DNA of 64,000 nt from [Bacillus] enclensis (lineage in GTDB: Bacteria > Bacillota > Bacilli > Bacillales > Bacillaceae_B): contig NZ_KQ758483.1 of the NCBI RefSeq assembly GCF_001456935.1, positions 744,001-808,000 of the forward strand, in the 5' to 3' direction. Below, one piece after another: positions 16,873 to 25,367 of the stretch (the first letter of the stretch is position 1; the number at the start of each line of letters is the position of its first letter). The position numbers and the translations under genes were made by a program. The notes under the pieces were generated by a model that was given only the letters and a program-made list of their open reading frames with translations, was not told the origin of the DNA and did no database searches.

Positions 16873-16945
16873 TGACCATATTTGTTCAACATTGACCATT
16901 ATGGGTATTATAACAATACAATGCAGGCATAGAGAGGTGAGATGG

Positions 16946-18304
16946 ATGCAGATGCGGTCTTCTGAAAACGAATTGATGCATGAAATCATTCAGAGCTTGA
17001 AAGACGGAAAGAGAAGGGTTTTTCTGGATATCATAGACGAGCTGCAGCCATATGATGTGGCTCAGCAGTATCAGCATTTACCAGCAAAGCATCGAAATAA
17101 ATTCCTTTTATACTTAACGCTGGCACAACTTAAAGAGCTGATGGAGGAATTGTCGAAAGAAGATCAGCTCGAAGTCCTTCAGAAATTGGGGATTGAGAAG
17201 TCGACAAAAGTCCTTGATCTGATGGAAAATGATGACTTGACCACACTCTTAGCCGACCTTGAACCGGAACAAATCGAAGAACTGATGTCCGAAATGAAAA
17301 AAGAAGAATCGGATATGGTTCAGCACATGATGAAATATCCGGCTGAATCAGCGGGGCGCCTGATGAATAACCGTTTCGTATGGATTTCTAAGCATTATAC
17401 GGTCCGAGAAGCGGTTGATAAATTAAAAGACTTTGCAGAACTCGCAGAGTATTTGAACTACCTTTACGTTATCGATGAAGGTAAGAAGCTGGTAGGAGTT
17501 GTATCATACAAAGATCTGCTTCTTGGAGAAATGCAGGACAAAATAGAAGATATCATGTTTACAAGGGTGGTCAAGGTTGATGTCCTTACGGATCAGGAGG
17601 ATGTGGCCAAATTGATCAGCCGCTATGATTTTGTATCGATTCCAGTGATTGAAGACAATGACAAATTGATGGGCGTCATTACCGTCGATGATATCCTCGA
17701 CGTCGTGATCCAGGAGGCAAACGAGGATATTGAAAAACTCTCGGCTTCCGGTAAAGCGATTGATTTCAAGACAAAACCTCTCGTTGCTGCGTACAGAAGA
17801 TTGCCGTGGCTCATTCTGCTGCTTTTGATCGGGCTTGTCTCAGGGAGCATAATCGATGGCTTTTCAGAAACATTGCAATCAGCCGTTGCTCTTGCATTTT
17901 TTATGCCGATGATTGCCGGGATGACAGGGAATACAGGAACACAGTCGCTTGCGGTGGTGGTAAGGGGGTTGGTGGCTCAAGATTTGGATGTCAAACAAGT
18001 GGTGAAGCTGATATTCCGTGAATTATGGGTAGGCATCATCATAGGGCTTACTTGTGCCATTTTGATCTCTATCATTGCGTTTATATGGCAGGGCAGCTTG
18101 ATCCTTGGGATAGTCGTGGGCAGTTCATTATTAATCACCCTGATTATCGGTACACTTGCAGGAACAATCATCCCGCTTGTCCTGTACAAGTTCAATATAG
18201 ATCCCGCGGTTGCTTCGGGCCCCCTCATTACAACGATAAATGATATCTTTTCCCTTCTTGTGTATTTTGGCATAGCAAGTATGTTTATTTCAAAGTTATC
18301 CTAA
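16946..18304 (+). CDS. mgtE: Mg2+ channel/transporter MgtE
   Basis: Magnesium (and Co2+) channel of the inner membrane. The N-terminal helical MgtE_N domain (about residues 20-125) is followed by two CBS domains (about 130-255, e.g. YVIDEGKKLVGVVSY and IPVIEDNDKLMGVIT) that sense Mg2+, a plug helix and five transmembrane helices. The pore signature is GNTGTQSLAVVVRGL. AGAGAGGTGA supports the ATG at 16946; a frame extension to 16892 is unneeded. 452 residues is normal. Confidence 0.95.
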   Translation: MQMRSSENELMHEIIQSLKDGKRRVFLDIIDELQPYDVAQQYQHLPAKHRNKFLLYLTLAQLKELMEELSKEDQLEVLQKLGIEKSTKVLDLMENDDLTTLLADLEPEQIEELMSEMKKEESDMVQHMMKYPAESAGRLMNNRFVWISKHYTVREAVDKLKDFAELAEYLNYLYVIDEGKKLVGVVSYKDLLLGEMQDKIEDIMFTRVVKVDVLTDQEDVAKLISRYDFVSIPVIEDNDKLMGVITVDDILDVVIQEANEDIEKLSASGKAIDFKTKPLVAAYRRLPWLILLLLIGLVSGSIIDGFSETLQSAVALAFFMPMIAGMTGNTGTQSLAVVVRGLVAQDLDVKQVVKLIFRELWVGIIIGLTCAILISIIAFIWQGSLILGIVVGSSLLITLIIGTLAGTIIPLVLYKFNIDPAVASGPLITTINDIFSLLVYFGIASMFISKLS

Positions 18305-18307
18305 CTG

Positions 18308-18344
18308 AAAACCGCCGCATTGCTGTTTGCAATGCGGCGGTTTT
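18308..18344. terminator. Bidirectional terminator
   Basis: AAAACCGCCGCATTGC/GCAATGCGGCGGTTTT with a 5-nt loop between mgtE and the convergent small gene. A/T runs on both sides suit both strands. Confidence 0.95.
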
Positions 18345-18346
18345 AT

Positions 18347-18592
18347 TTATGATTTTACTTCCAATGGCTGTTTATTAAGATATCGTTCTATGATGCCTGC
18401 CAACTCATTTATATTTGTAAATTTCTCTGTTTGCTGTGTATCATTATAAGTCAGCAAGAACGTTTCGGTGTCAAAGTGGTAAATAACAGACAATATCGGT
18501 GTCTTGGTTGTGGAGTGGAACGTATGAACGATCTCACTCTCTTTGAAGTCCACTTGTGTTTGCAGCATTCGTACAATTGTATCGAATGACAT
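18347..18592 (-). CDS. Small conserved-looking hypothetical protein
   Basis: 81-residue soluble alpha/beta protein, not recognised: an N-terminal helix (FDTIVRMLQTQVDF), strands (ILSVIYHFDTETFLLTYN) and a C-terminal helix (NINELAGIIERYLNKQ), an organisation like YkuJ/DUF1797 proteins but without convincing matches. ATG at 18592 behind AAGGGAG. It converges on mgtE and is divergent from the SpoIIP-like gene. Confidence 0.65.
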   Translation of the reverse strand: MSFDTIVRMLQTQVDFKESEIVHTFHSTTKTPILSVIYHFDTETFLLTYNDTQQTEKFTNINELAGIIERYLNKQPLEVKS

Positions 18593-18797
18593 AAAACGTC
18601 TCCCTTCTACATTATAGAGGGGTTGACTAAATACAGTCTCGTAGACCCAAAATAATTTATTCTTGATTAAGTATTCATTATATCATAAAATAGAACATTT
18701 ATATACCCATTAAGCAATAACCACTATATTCACCAGATTAATCGGCTGTATTCAACATTGATTCCATTGTAAACATTCTATATTCACCTCAGTGCGC

Positions 18798-18805
18798 ATA
18801 TAGTG
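18798..18805 (+). promoter_or_regulatory. Candidate sigma-E type -10 element for spoIIP-like gene
   Basis: CATATAGT fits the sigma-E -10 consensus cATAcanT. An ATATT lies 12 bp upstream, slightly close for the usual -35. The 15-bp context CATATAGTGAACTAG recurs with one change at 16642, which may be another sporulation promoter. Confidence 0.4.
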
Positions 18806-18839
18806 AACTAGTAAATCTTATAAGTATAGGAGTTCATTC

Positions 18840-20000
18840 ATGGCGTACAAATCCAGAAAAGATGGCACCTTACCCTTACTAGTATTCGTGACTGTTAAAT
18901 CACTGGCAAGAATGATCGTTCTCGGGATCATCCTCCTTTATGTTTCTGTCTGGCTTATTTCTGCCACGGCGATTAAATTGAAAGTGGACACGCTGTTTTA
19001 CACCACAGTATCTGATATGGTTCCAAAAGAAACGCTATTAAAACTTATTTCTGAAGAAATTACCCCGTTAAGAGTATTGAACGAAGAAGAATTGGAGTCT
19101 GATTTTGATTGGCTGGAAAGCGTAACAAATGTCTCGTTGTTTGACCCCCGGAGTCTATTTGGAAGGGAGATACCCGGGATTGAAAATTATCACACACAAA
19201 TTGCGGTGGCGGGGAAAGGGACTGATATTACAAATCTCCCTGTAGAGTCGCCTGCACCGACCGATGAACAATTAAAGAATCAGGAAATCGATCAGCACCA
19301 GATTGACCGGGCGAACGGCGAAAGCGGCGACGAGTTCAAAGAGGTCGATAAAAAGTCTGTCTTTATCTATCATTCACACAGCTGGGAAGCCTTCAGTCCC
19401 CTGATTAAAAACAACCAATCAAAGGATCCCGCAAGTACGAATGAAAAAGTAAATGTATTAGCCATCGGCTCCAAGCTTCAGCAAGAACTCGCAAAAAGAG
19501 GGATAGGGGCTGTACAGGATAAAACAGATGCTACACAGGCATTAAAAGATAAAAATTGGACGTATTATGAATCGTATAAATTATCCAGGGAGCAGGTCCA
19601 GGAAGCACTGGCCGGAAACGATGACCTCAATTACCTGATTGATATACACAGGGATTCCCAGCCCCGTGACATTACGACCAAGACAATCAATGGAAAACAG
19701 TATGCGCGATTGTTTTTTATAGTCGGAAAAGAAAACAAAAATTTCGAAAAAAACCTGGCTATCGCGAAAGAACTGAATAGTGCCCTAGAAGAGAAGTATC
19801 CCGGGATCAGCAGGGGCGTATTTGTTAAAACAAAAGCTGAAGGGAATGGAGTTTACAATCAAGATCTGACAGAAAGAGCCATGCTCCTCGAATTCGGCGG
19901 AGTGGAAAACAACTTAGTAGAACTTTACAATTCCACGGAAGCATTTGCTGAAATCTTTGCGAAATATTATAAACAGGATGTTGTTGAAGTAAACGGATGA
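18840..20000 (+). CDS. spoIIP: SpoIIP-family peptidoglycan hydrolase
   Basis: Sporulation amidase/endopeptidase that, with SpoIID and SpoIIM, degrades septal peptidoglycan during engulfment. One N-terminal transmembrane helix (about residues 22-44) anchors it to the mother-cell membrane. The Zn-dependent domain starts near residue 173: SVFIYHSHSWEAF, then NYLIDIHRDS, and ERAMLLEFGGVENN as the catalytic-glutamate region. It stands alone rather than after gpr, so it may be a paralog. 386 residues is close to normal. Confidence 0.88.
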   Translation: MAYKSRKDGTLPLLVFVTVKSLARMIVLGIILLYVSVWLISATAIKLKVDTLFYTTVSDMVPKETLLKLISEEITPLRVLNEEELESDFDWLESVTNVSLFDPRSLFGREIPGIENYHTQIAVAGKGTDITNLPVESPAPTDEQLKNQEIDQHQIDRANGESGDEFKEVDKKSVFIYHSHSWEAFSPLIKNNQSKDPASTNEKVNVLAIGSKLQQELAKRGIGAVQDKTDATQALKDKNWTYYESYKLSREQVQEALAGNDDLNYLIDIHRDSQPRDITTKTINGKQYARLFFIVGKENKNFEKNLAIAKELNSALEEKYPGISRGVFVKTKAEGNGVYNQDLTERAMLLEFGGVENNLVELYNSTEAFAEIFAKYYKQDVVEVNG

Positions 20001-20072
20001 TATGGACAAAAGCTTCCGTACCTGGATAACGGGTCCTGTTTTCGGTATCAAAATAAAATAAAATCATATTTT

Positions 20073-20113
20073 AAAAGAAGTGACAATTTAAATGGATTGT
20101 CACTTCTTTTTTT
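20073..20113 (+). terminator. Intrinsic terminator of spoIIP-like gene
   Basis: AAAAGAAGTGACAA/TTGTCACTTCTTTT 14-bp stem and a T-rich tail. Confidence 0.95.
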
Positions 20114-20457
20114 GTTTTGACGGTATTTCTGGCTTAGCGGCGGGTTCGTCATTGGAATCTTCAGAAGAAGTTTGTGGAAATACTCTTTCATGAATTTCTG
20201 GGGAAGTGATAGTTAGGTGAAAAACTATACGACCTAGAAGATTTTTTCTGAAGGTGAAGCAATAGTGACTCGTTTATATTTAGTTAATTTTAAATAATAT
20301 AATGCAACTTGCATAATTTCTGCAATAAATCAGGGAAACTATATTCTATCCGGATCAACAAGCAAGTAATTCAATTGAATTCTGGTAAATTTGTTTAGTT
20401 GAGGTAAAACACGGATAAAGAAGAATGAACGCAAAATATTAAAGGAGGAATTGTAAA
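20114..20457. other. 344-bp region with a start-less reading frame and a possible promoter
   Basis: On the minus strand 58 codons stay open (20100-20273), ending in a charged, lysine-rich tail (PAAKPEIPSKQKKK), but with no start codon or ribosome site; it may be a gene remnant or chance. On the + strand GTTTAG at 20393, 14 bp and GGATAA at 20413 loosely resemble a sigma-B promoter for the copper-storage gene. Confidence 0.3.
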
Positions 20458-20784
20458 ATGTCACATGAAAAGTATCAATCGTTAGTACAAACATTACATG
20501 AATGTATGGAAGCTTGTAACCATTGTTACGACGCTTGCCTCGGAGAAGATGATGTTAAAATGATGGCTGATTGCATCCGATTGGACCGGGAATGTTCAGA
20601 CATGTGCGGATTTTTGGAACAAGCTCTTGTAAGAGGAACCCCTTTTGCATCCGAACTTGCTTCAGTATGCGCAAGTATTTGTGAAGCTTGCGGAAACGAA
20701 TGTAAAAAGCACGACCATGACCACTGTCAAAAATGCGCGGATGCCTGCCTCAAGTGTGCAGACGAGTGCAGGAAAATCGCATAA
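20458..20784 (+). CDS. Four-helix-bundle copper-binding protein (Csp/YhjQ-like)
   Basis: Small cytosolic copper-storage protein: a 108-residue four-helix bundle with 16 cysteines lining its core, in CxxxCxxC-type spacings (CMEACNHCYDAC near the start, CQKCADACLKCADEC at the end) and a His-rich HDHDHC loop. Csp proteins hold many Cu(I) ions. No signal peptide, so it is the cytosolic (Csp3) type. Excellent ribosome site AAAGGAGGAATTG. No copper-export genes are adjacent. Confidence 0.9.
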   Translation: MSHEKYQSLVQTLHECMEACNHCYDACLGEDDVKMMADCIRLDRECSDMCGFLEQALVRGTPFASELASVCASICEACGNECKKHDHDHCQKCADACLKCADECRKIA

Positions 20785-20803
20785 TTGCTGTTGTAAAATG
20801 TAT

Positions 20804-20853
20804 ATGCCCATCCTCCAGCATCTTCCCTTTTGGCAGGATGGGCATTTATTTTT
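20804..20853 (+). terminator. Intrinsic terminator
   Basis: ATGCCCATCCT/AGGATGGGCAT stem with a long loop and a TTATTTTT tail. Confidence 0.85.
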
Positions 20854-20980
20854 AAGCCGAATCCATTTAACAATACATAGACCTTCAATAAAATGACACA
20901 ATAATTTACCTATTTGTTTATGATTTCACAATGAAAAATGATAGGCTATTGGTATAAACCTGCATTTGGAGTGAAGGAAT

Positions 20981-22372
20981 ATGAAAAAGGTTGTTATAGT
21001 TGGCGGGGGAGTTACCGGGCTGACAACACTATACCATTTAGATAAATTGAAGAGAGAACAAAAGGTGGATATCGAGTTGACACTGGTTGAGCGAGATAAG
21101 GAGCTTGGCGGAAAAATAAAGACGGTGAAAGATCACCCCTTCATCATGGAGGCCGGTGCTGATTCAATTGTTGCACGGAATGAAGGCGTTCTGCCTTTTA
21201 TAGAGGAATTGGAACTTCAAGATGAACTTGTCTATAACAAAACAGGGACTTCCTATATCTATACATATGGAAAACTGCACAAAATTCCGGAAGATACGAT
21301 TTTCGGCATACCCATGAGTGTAGAATCATTGATGGAGAGTACCCTCATATCTGAAGAAGGAAAGCGTAGGGCGATGAAGGAGCTGGAGACTCCCAATACA
21401 CAGTTCACTAAAGACAGCTCTATAGGTCAATTTCTTGAAGCTTTTTTTGGCAGGGAGCTTGTCGAGAATCAAATCGCTCCTGTATTGTCGGGTGTTTATT
21501 CAGGAAAGCTGCATGAACTGACGATGGCCACCACACTTCCTTATCTCCTGGAATATAAGAATCGGTATGGAAGTATTATAAAAGGTCTCGGCGAAAATAA
21601 ACATAAATTCAAAAGTTCAAGTAAAGGAAAATTCATCTCTTTTAAAAACGGTTTATCTACCATGATAGAGCGGATGGAAGATATCATTAAGGAAGCTGAC
21701 ATCCTGAACGGTGCTGAACTTATTGAACTGAAAAAAAGTGGTGAAGAATATGAACTGACTATAGCAGAAGGAACAAAGATAAAGGCAGATTACGTCGTTT
21801 TTTCAACTACACATGATGTTACTCAAAAAATAATAAGGGATCCTCAATTGGATGTTCATTTCAATCAGTTGAAGAATTCATCCCTTACCAGCATCTATGT
21901 TGGTTTCAATGCAAAAGATGATCTTCTTCCTGCAGATGGGACCGGATTTATCACATCACATGGCAGCGATGTGCTGTGTGACGCATGTACCTGGACCAGC
22001 CGAAAATGGGATCACACCTCGAAGGATCACGAGCTGCTGGTAAGGTTATTTTATAAAAGTTCAAACCCGCATTATAAAGAATTAAAGAACTTAACTGAAG
22101 AAGCTCTTACTGCGACTGCCCTCAAAGATATTTCGAAGAGCCTGGGGATCGATAGGACTCCCGTGTCTGTAGAAGTTACAAATTGGAGCGGACTTATGCC
22201 GAACTATCATTTGCAGCACAGCCAGGTGGTGGAAGCTCTGCAGCATTCTATACAGATGAGGTATCCTAATGTGCTGCTGGCGGGAGCATCTTATTTCGGT
22301 GTAGGGATCGGTGCCTGCATAAAAAATGGTAAACAGACTGCTGAATCGATCCTTAAAGAAGTGACTCAATAA
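20981..22372 (+). CDS. hemY: HemY-type porphyrinogen oxidase (CgoX family)
   Basis: FAD enzyme of the protoporphyrinogen/coproporphyrinogen oxidase family; in Firmicutes HemY makes coproporphyrin III for haem. It has the N-terminal VVIVGGGVTGLTTLYHL (residues 4-20), the second FAD strand LTLVERDKELGGK, and the C-terminal LLAGASYFGVGIGACIKNG. 463 residues is normal. It stands alone instead of in a hemEHY operon, so it may be a second copy. The exact substrate is inferred. Confidence 0.85.
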   Translation: MKKVVIVGGGVTGLTTLYHLDKLKREQKVDIELTLVERDKELGGKIKTVKDHPFIMEAGADSIVARNEGVLPFIEELELQDELVYNKTGTSYIYTYGKLHKIPEDTIFGIPMSVESLMESTLISEEGKRRAMKELETPNTQFTKDSSIGQFLEAFFGRELVENQIAPVLSGVYSGKLHELTMATTLPYLLEYKNRYGSIIKGLGENKHKFKSSSKGKFISFKNGLSTMIERMEDIIKEADILNGAELIELKKSGEEYELTIAEGTKIKADYVVFSTTHDVTQKIIRDPQLDVHFNQLKNSSLTSIYVGFNAKDDLLPADGTGFITSHGSDVLCDACTWTSRKWDHTSKDHELLVRLFYKSSNPHYKELKNLTEEALTATALKDISKSLGIDRTPVSVEVTNWSGLMPNYHLQHSQVVEALQHSIQMRYPNVLLAGASYFGVGIGACIKNGKQTAESILKEVTQ

Positions 22373-22501
22373 AAGGAAAAGGGCTTGGATCCTTTAATGG
22401 GTTCAAGTCTTTTTGTTTATTTTCTACCTGCCGAAAATCCGAGCAATCATTAAGCATAATCTTACATGAAAAGAGAAACCTAAGGGCAGGAGGGATTACG
22501 C

Positions 22502-22972
22502 ATGAAGCATGTAAAAGCATTTGCCATAAAATTTGTGGCAACGTTTGTCCTTTTATTTTTAGTCCTTGGAGGTGTTCAAGGCATCACATTCGGAGATATT
22601 TTCTCGATATCTTTAGTATTGGGCGGGGCCGCTTATTTACTCGGAGATCTTTTTCTGCTTCCGAGAACCAGTAATACAGTAGCCTCACTAGCTGATCTGG
22701 GTCTGGCATTCATACTCATATACTTTATGAGTGGGGGCATGACTGATGGAGGTCCATACCTGACTAGATCGGTTCTTGCCGCACTTGCTGTTATGGTGTT
22801 TGAATTGTTTTATCATCAGTATGTCGTTCAGAACGTTTTGCCGAACCGGCGAAAAGCAAGGAGGGCCCCCAAAAATCTCCGATACCAGACCGAAGCTTCA
22901 GAACAGATCCATCCCGAATTCCCAACCAAACTTACGGATGAATTTCATCTTAAAAACAGGGACAAGGAATAA
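22502..22972 (+). CDS. YndM-family (DUF2512) membrane protein
   Basis: DUF2512 protein, function unknown: four membrane helices in the first ~110 residues (near 8-25, 36-53, 65-80 and 90-110), then a basic hydrophilic cytoplasmic tail (PNRRKARRAPKNL). 156 residues. The ribosome site is GGCAGGAGGG. Confidence 0.8.
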   Translation: MKHVKAFAIKFVATFVLLFLVLGGVQGITFGDIFSISLVLGGAAYLLGDLFLLPRTSNTVASLADLGLAFILIYFMSGGMTDGGPYLTRSVLAALAVMVFELFYHQYVVQNVLPNRRKARRAPKNLRYQTEASEQIHPEFPTKLTDEFHLKNRDKE

Positions 22973-22975
22973 ATA

Positions 22976-23018
22976 AAATGCACTGGACATCAACAGATAC
23001 TCCAGTGCGTTTTATTTT
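22976..23018. terminator. Intrinsic terminator between convergent genes
   Basis: GCACTGGA/TCCAGTGC with a 13-nt loop and TTTTATTTTATT on the + side. It follows the YndM-family gene and faces the amidinohydrolase gene. Confidence 0.85.
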
Positions 23019-23055
23019 ATTCAGGACAGAACGAGCCCTCAGCTGATTTGCAGGA

Positions 23056-23895
23056 TCATCCACGCAGTAGTGGCAGCGTACAGCATCTGAACGAGCCGCC
23101 TGATTTGATGATTTCATCGAACTCCACTTCGATTACTTCAAATCCGCGGTCGCGCAGTTCTTTATTGACCCCTTTATTAATCGGGAGACTGATGACTTTC
23201 TTATTACCTATCGAAAGTACATTCACCCCCATGGTAAATTGTTCTTCCCTGCAAACATCAATCAAGTCGAATTGCGACGACAGGCGGGTGATATCATCTC
23301 CCCGAAGTCCTTCACGGTAAATGAGTGCCTCATTGTCTGAAATAATATTGAAAATACAATCAAGATGTAAAATATCTTCATGTATCGGCAGCGGTATGAC
23401 ATTATAGTCGGGTAGATAAGATTGAATTCTTTCCACAGCTTCAAAAGTTGTCCTGTCACTCAGACCAATATATACCGTATTCCCGTGTACCAGAACGTCA
23501 CCGCCCTCCGTTTCATCTTCAACCAAGTCTATGTACGACATTCCCCTGGCTGATAGCCAATTTCTCAGTTCAATTTCTTCACCCTGCCTGACGGGCATTT
23601 TCATATCAGAAATGAATAAAGTCCTGCCAACCGTGAACCCGATATCCCTTGTGAAGACTTGTTCGGGAAATGTGTTCTTTGGAGAGAGCAGATGGGTCGT
23701 TATGTTGTTTTCTCTTAAAATTTCATGAAACTTATTGTGCTGTTCGACGGCTCTATCTACATCAATGTTCTCCTTGTGGTAACGTCGTTGAGTTTCATTG
23801 ATGATATCTTGTATTTTCATATAAGTCGGTTCACACAAAATTACTTCTTTAAGAGGAGAAAATTCATTAGGACAACTCAGTTGTGTTTGTTTCAT
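23056..23895 (-). CDS. Dimethylarginine dimethylaminohydrolase-like amidinohydrolase
   Basis: Guanidino-modifying enzyme related to DDAH/arginine deiminase (YkgA-like), which would hydrolyse methylarginine or a similar guanidine to citrulline plus amine. Signature parts: FTRDIGFTVG, the substrate acid motif VEDETEGGDVLVHG, HEDILHLDCIFN with the catalytic His, and the nucleophilic Cys in SGGSFRCCTLPL (C271/C272). 279 residues, ribosome site AAAGGAGGG. It lies 86 bp after an APC permease gene, suggesting uptake and degradation of an amino acid. Confidence 0.88.
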   Translation of the reverse strand: MKQTQLSCPNEFSPLKEVILCEPTYMKIQDIINETQRRYHKENIDVDRAVEQHNKFHEILRENNITTHLLSPKNTFPEQVFTRDIGFTVGRTLFISDMKMPVRQGEEIELRNWLSARGMSYIDLVEDETEGGDVLVHGNTVYIGLSDRTTFEAVERIQSYLPDYNVIPLPIHEDILHLDCIFNIISDNEALIYREGLRGDDITRLSSQFDLIDVCREEQFTMGVNVLSIGNKKVISLPINKGVNKELRDRGFEVIEVEFDEIIKSGGSFRCCTLPLLRG

Positions 23896-23981
23896 AGAAA
23901 ACCCTCCTTTAAGGAATCATTAAACATCCTTCTTGTTCATTATCATACTCATATCCAGTCTTACCATACATCATTGGACTT

Positions 23982-25346
23982 TCACGCTAGCTCTTCCATT
24001 TTCCATCTCTTATTCATCAAGAAGGCAGCTAGTGCAGTCAAAAGGACGACTGCCAAAGATACGTAAAAACCGAATCTGATGCTCTTTTCTAAAATTGTCC
24101 CGGATACAGCCAGAAATAGAAAGCATAAACCAAGTATCCCCATTGCTTTCCCGAATACCTTTTGATTTAAAATCTTAAAGGCTGATAGGATAATGAATGC
24201 CCAATTATATATAAGCAGTATTCCGGCTGCCGTTGTTAAATATTCATATACCTTTCCCGGTAAGAGCATAGCTGCAACTACAGAAGCAATCATTCCGGCA
24301 GTTGCCAGCAACAAAGAGGGAAGGGGTAGATCCCTGGGTGTCTTAAGTTTCTTTTTAAAGATGATAGGAGCTTCCCCATCCTTGGCAAGCGATACCAACA
24401 GATTCGTCACAGCGAAAAGAGCAGCAGTAAGAGCTGAGAAGCCGGCAATGATGACTGCTCCGTTAAAAATATGCGGAAAAAAAGGAAGATCATACAGACT
24501 CAATGCTGTAACAAAAGGACTTTCTTTGTCGTTGAAAGCATCAGTTGCTATGAGTAAAACTGCAAATGTCAACGAAGTAACATAAATGATTGTCAAAATA
24601 ATCAACATGACATTTCCCGCTTTTAGGATATCCTTCTTTTTCTTCAACTGGAGAGCCATCAATCCTATGACTTCAACTCCCCCATATGCATAAAAAGCAT
24701 AAATCAAGGAGGACCATAATCCCTTGAACCCCTCTGGCAGCAAAGTTGAACTTCGATATGTAAAATTCGGTATTTTCCCATCGCCTTCCATTACACCAAA
24801 GACAGCAAGGGCTGCAATAACAATAAACATGATGATTGCCGAGGTTTTGATTACAGCAAATAAATTTTCTGCTTTATCAAAACTCTTGGTTCCCAACAGC
24901 ATTATCAATAAGGATAGTATGCCGTATCCACCTGCAAGCAGCCATAGAGGGATCCAGGGGAACCAAAATTGAGAAAGAAGGGCCAGCGCTGTAAGCTGAC
25001 TGCCCATAATTAATATATTCGACCACCAATACACCCAACCGCAGCAAAATCCTGCCCATTTACCAAATGCTTTCGCAGCATAATAGCAAAAAGAACCTTC
25101 TTGAGGATCTTCTGCCGTCATTTTTGCGAGATGATAATAAACAATATACGTCCCTGCTCCAGCTGCAATGAATGAGATGACAAAAGAGGGACCGGCATAC
25201 TTTATCCCGATTGCAGAACCTAAAAAATATCCAGTCCCGATTGTACAGCCTACTCCGATCAGTGAAAGGTGCCACCAGCTCATGGTGCCTGTACCTGTGG
25301 ATTCAGAATTAGTTACATCTTTACATCCTCCAGTTTGTTCTGCCAT
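23982..25346 (-). CDS. APC-family amino acid permease
   Basis: Amino acid/polyamine/organocation transporter with 12 predicted helices. The first helix carries the substrate-binding glycine motif LIGVGCTIGTGYFLGSA, and helix 6 YAFYAYGGVEVIGL. GAAAGGAGAG is followed by TTG-ATG; the ATG at 25346 has the better spacing. It begins 21 bp after the upstream MFS gene and precedes the DDAH-like gene, so substrate is likely a basic or guanidino amino acid (inference from context). Confidence 0.88.
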   Translation of the reverse strand: MAEQTGGCKDVTNSESTGTGTMSWWHLSLIGVGCTIGTGYFLGSAIGIKYAGPSFVISFIAAGAGTYIVYYHLAKMTAEDPQEGSFCYYAAKAFGKWAGFCCGWVYWWSNILIMGSQLTALALLSQFWFPWIPLWLLAGGYGILSLLIMLLGTKSFDKAENLFAVIKTSAIIMFIVIAALAVFGVMEGDGKIPNFTYRSSTLLPEGFKGLWSSLIYAFYAYGGVEVIGLMALQLKKKKDILKAGNVMLIILTIIYVTSLTFAVLLIATDAFNDKESPFVTALSLYDLPFFPHIFNGAVIIAGFSALTAALFAVTNLLVSLAKDGEAPIIFKKKLKTPRDLPLPSLLLATAGMIASVVAAMLLPGKVYEYLTTAAGILLIYNWAFIILSAFKILNQKVFGKAMGILGLCFLFLAVSGTILEKSIRFGFYVSLAVVLLTALAAFLMNKRWKMEELA

Positions 25347-25367
25347 CAAGACTCTCCTTTCAAAATG

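Larger units (their letters stand above)
16435..16945. other. 511-bp intergenic region: repeats, possible small RNA, mgtE leader
   Basis: Contains four imperfect 19-20 bp repeats (16513-16590), a CATATAGTGAAGTAG element at 16642, a 10-bp stem-loop centred at 16785 (CTCGTCTATA/TATAGACAAGAG), a strong terminator (16825-16872) and the mgtE ribosome site. No coding frame with a ribosome site was found apart from mgtE. A canonical M-box Mg2+ riboswitch is not recognisable. Confidence 0.6.

Noticed and set aside
16690-16945. M-box Mg2+ riboswitch before mgtE
   Set aside because: Only TTCGTTAGG resembles the start of the M-box; the GTGAGGCTCC and later cores are absent.
20117-20200. Alternative ATG frame on the minus strand after spoIIP
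   Set aside because: No ribosome site and it runs through the terminator.
24193-24585. 130-codon frame antisense to the APC permease
   Set aside because: Shadow frame of the permease gene, no start signal.
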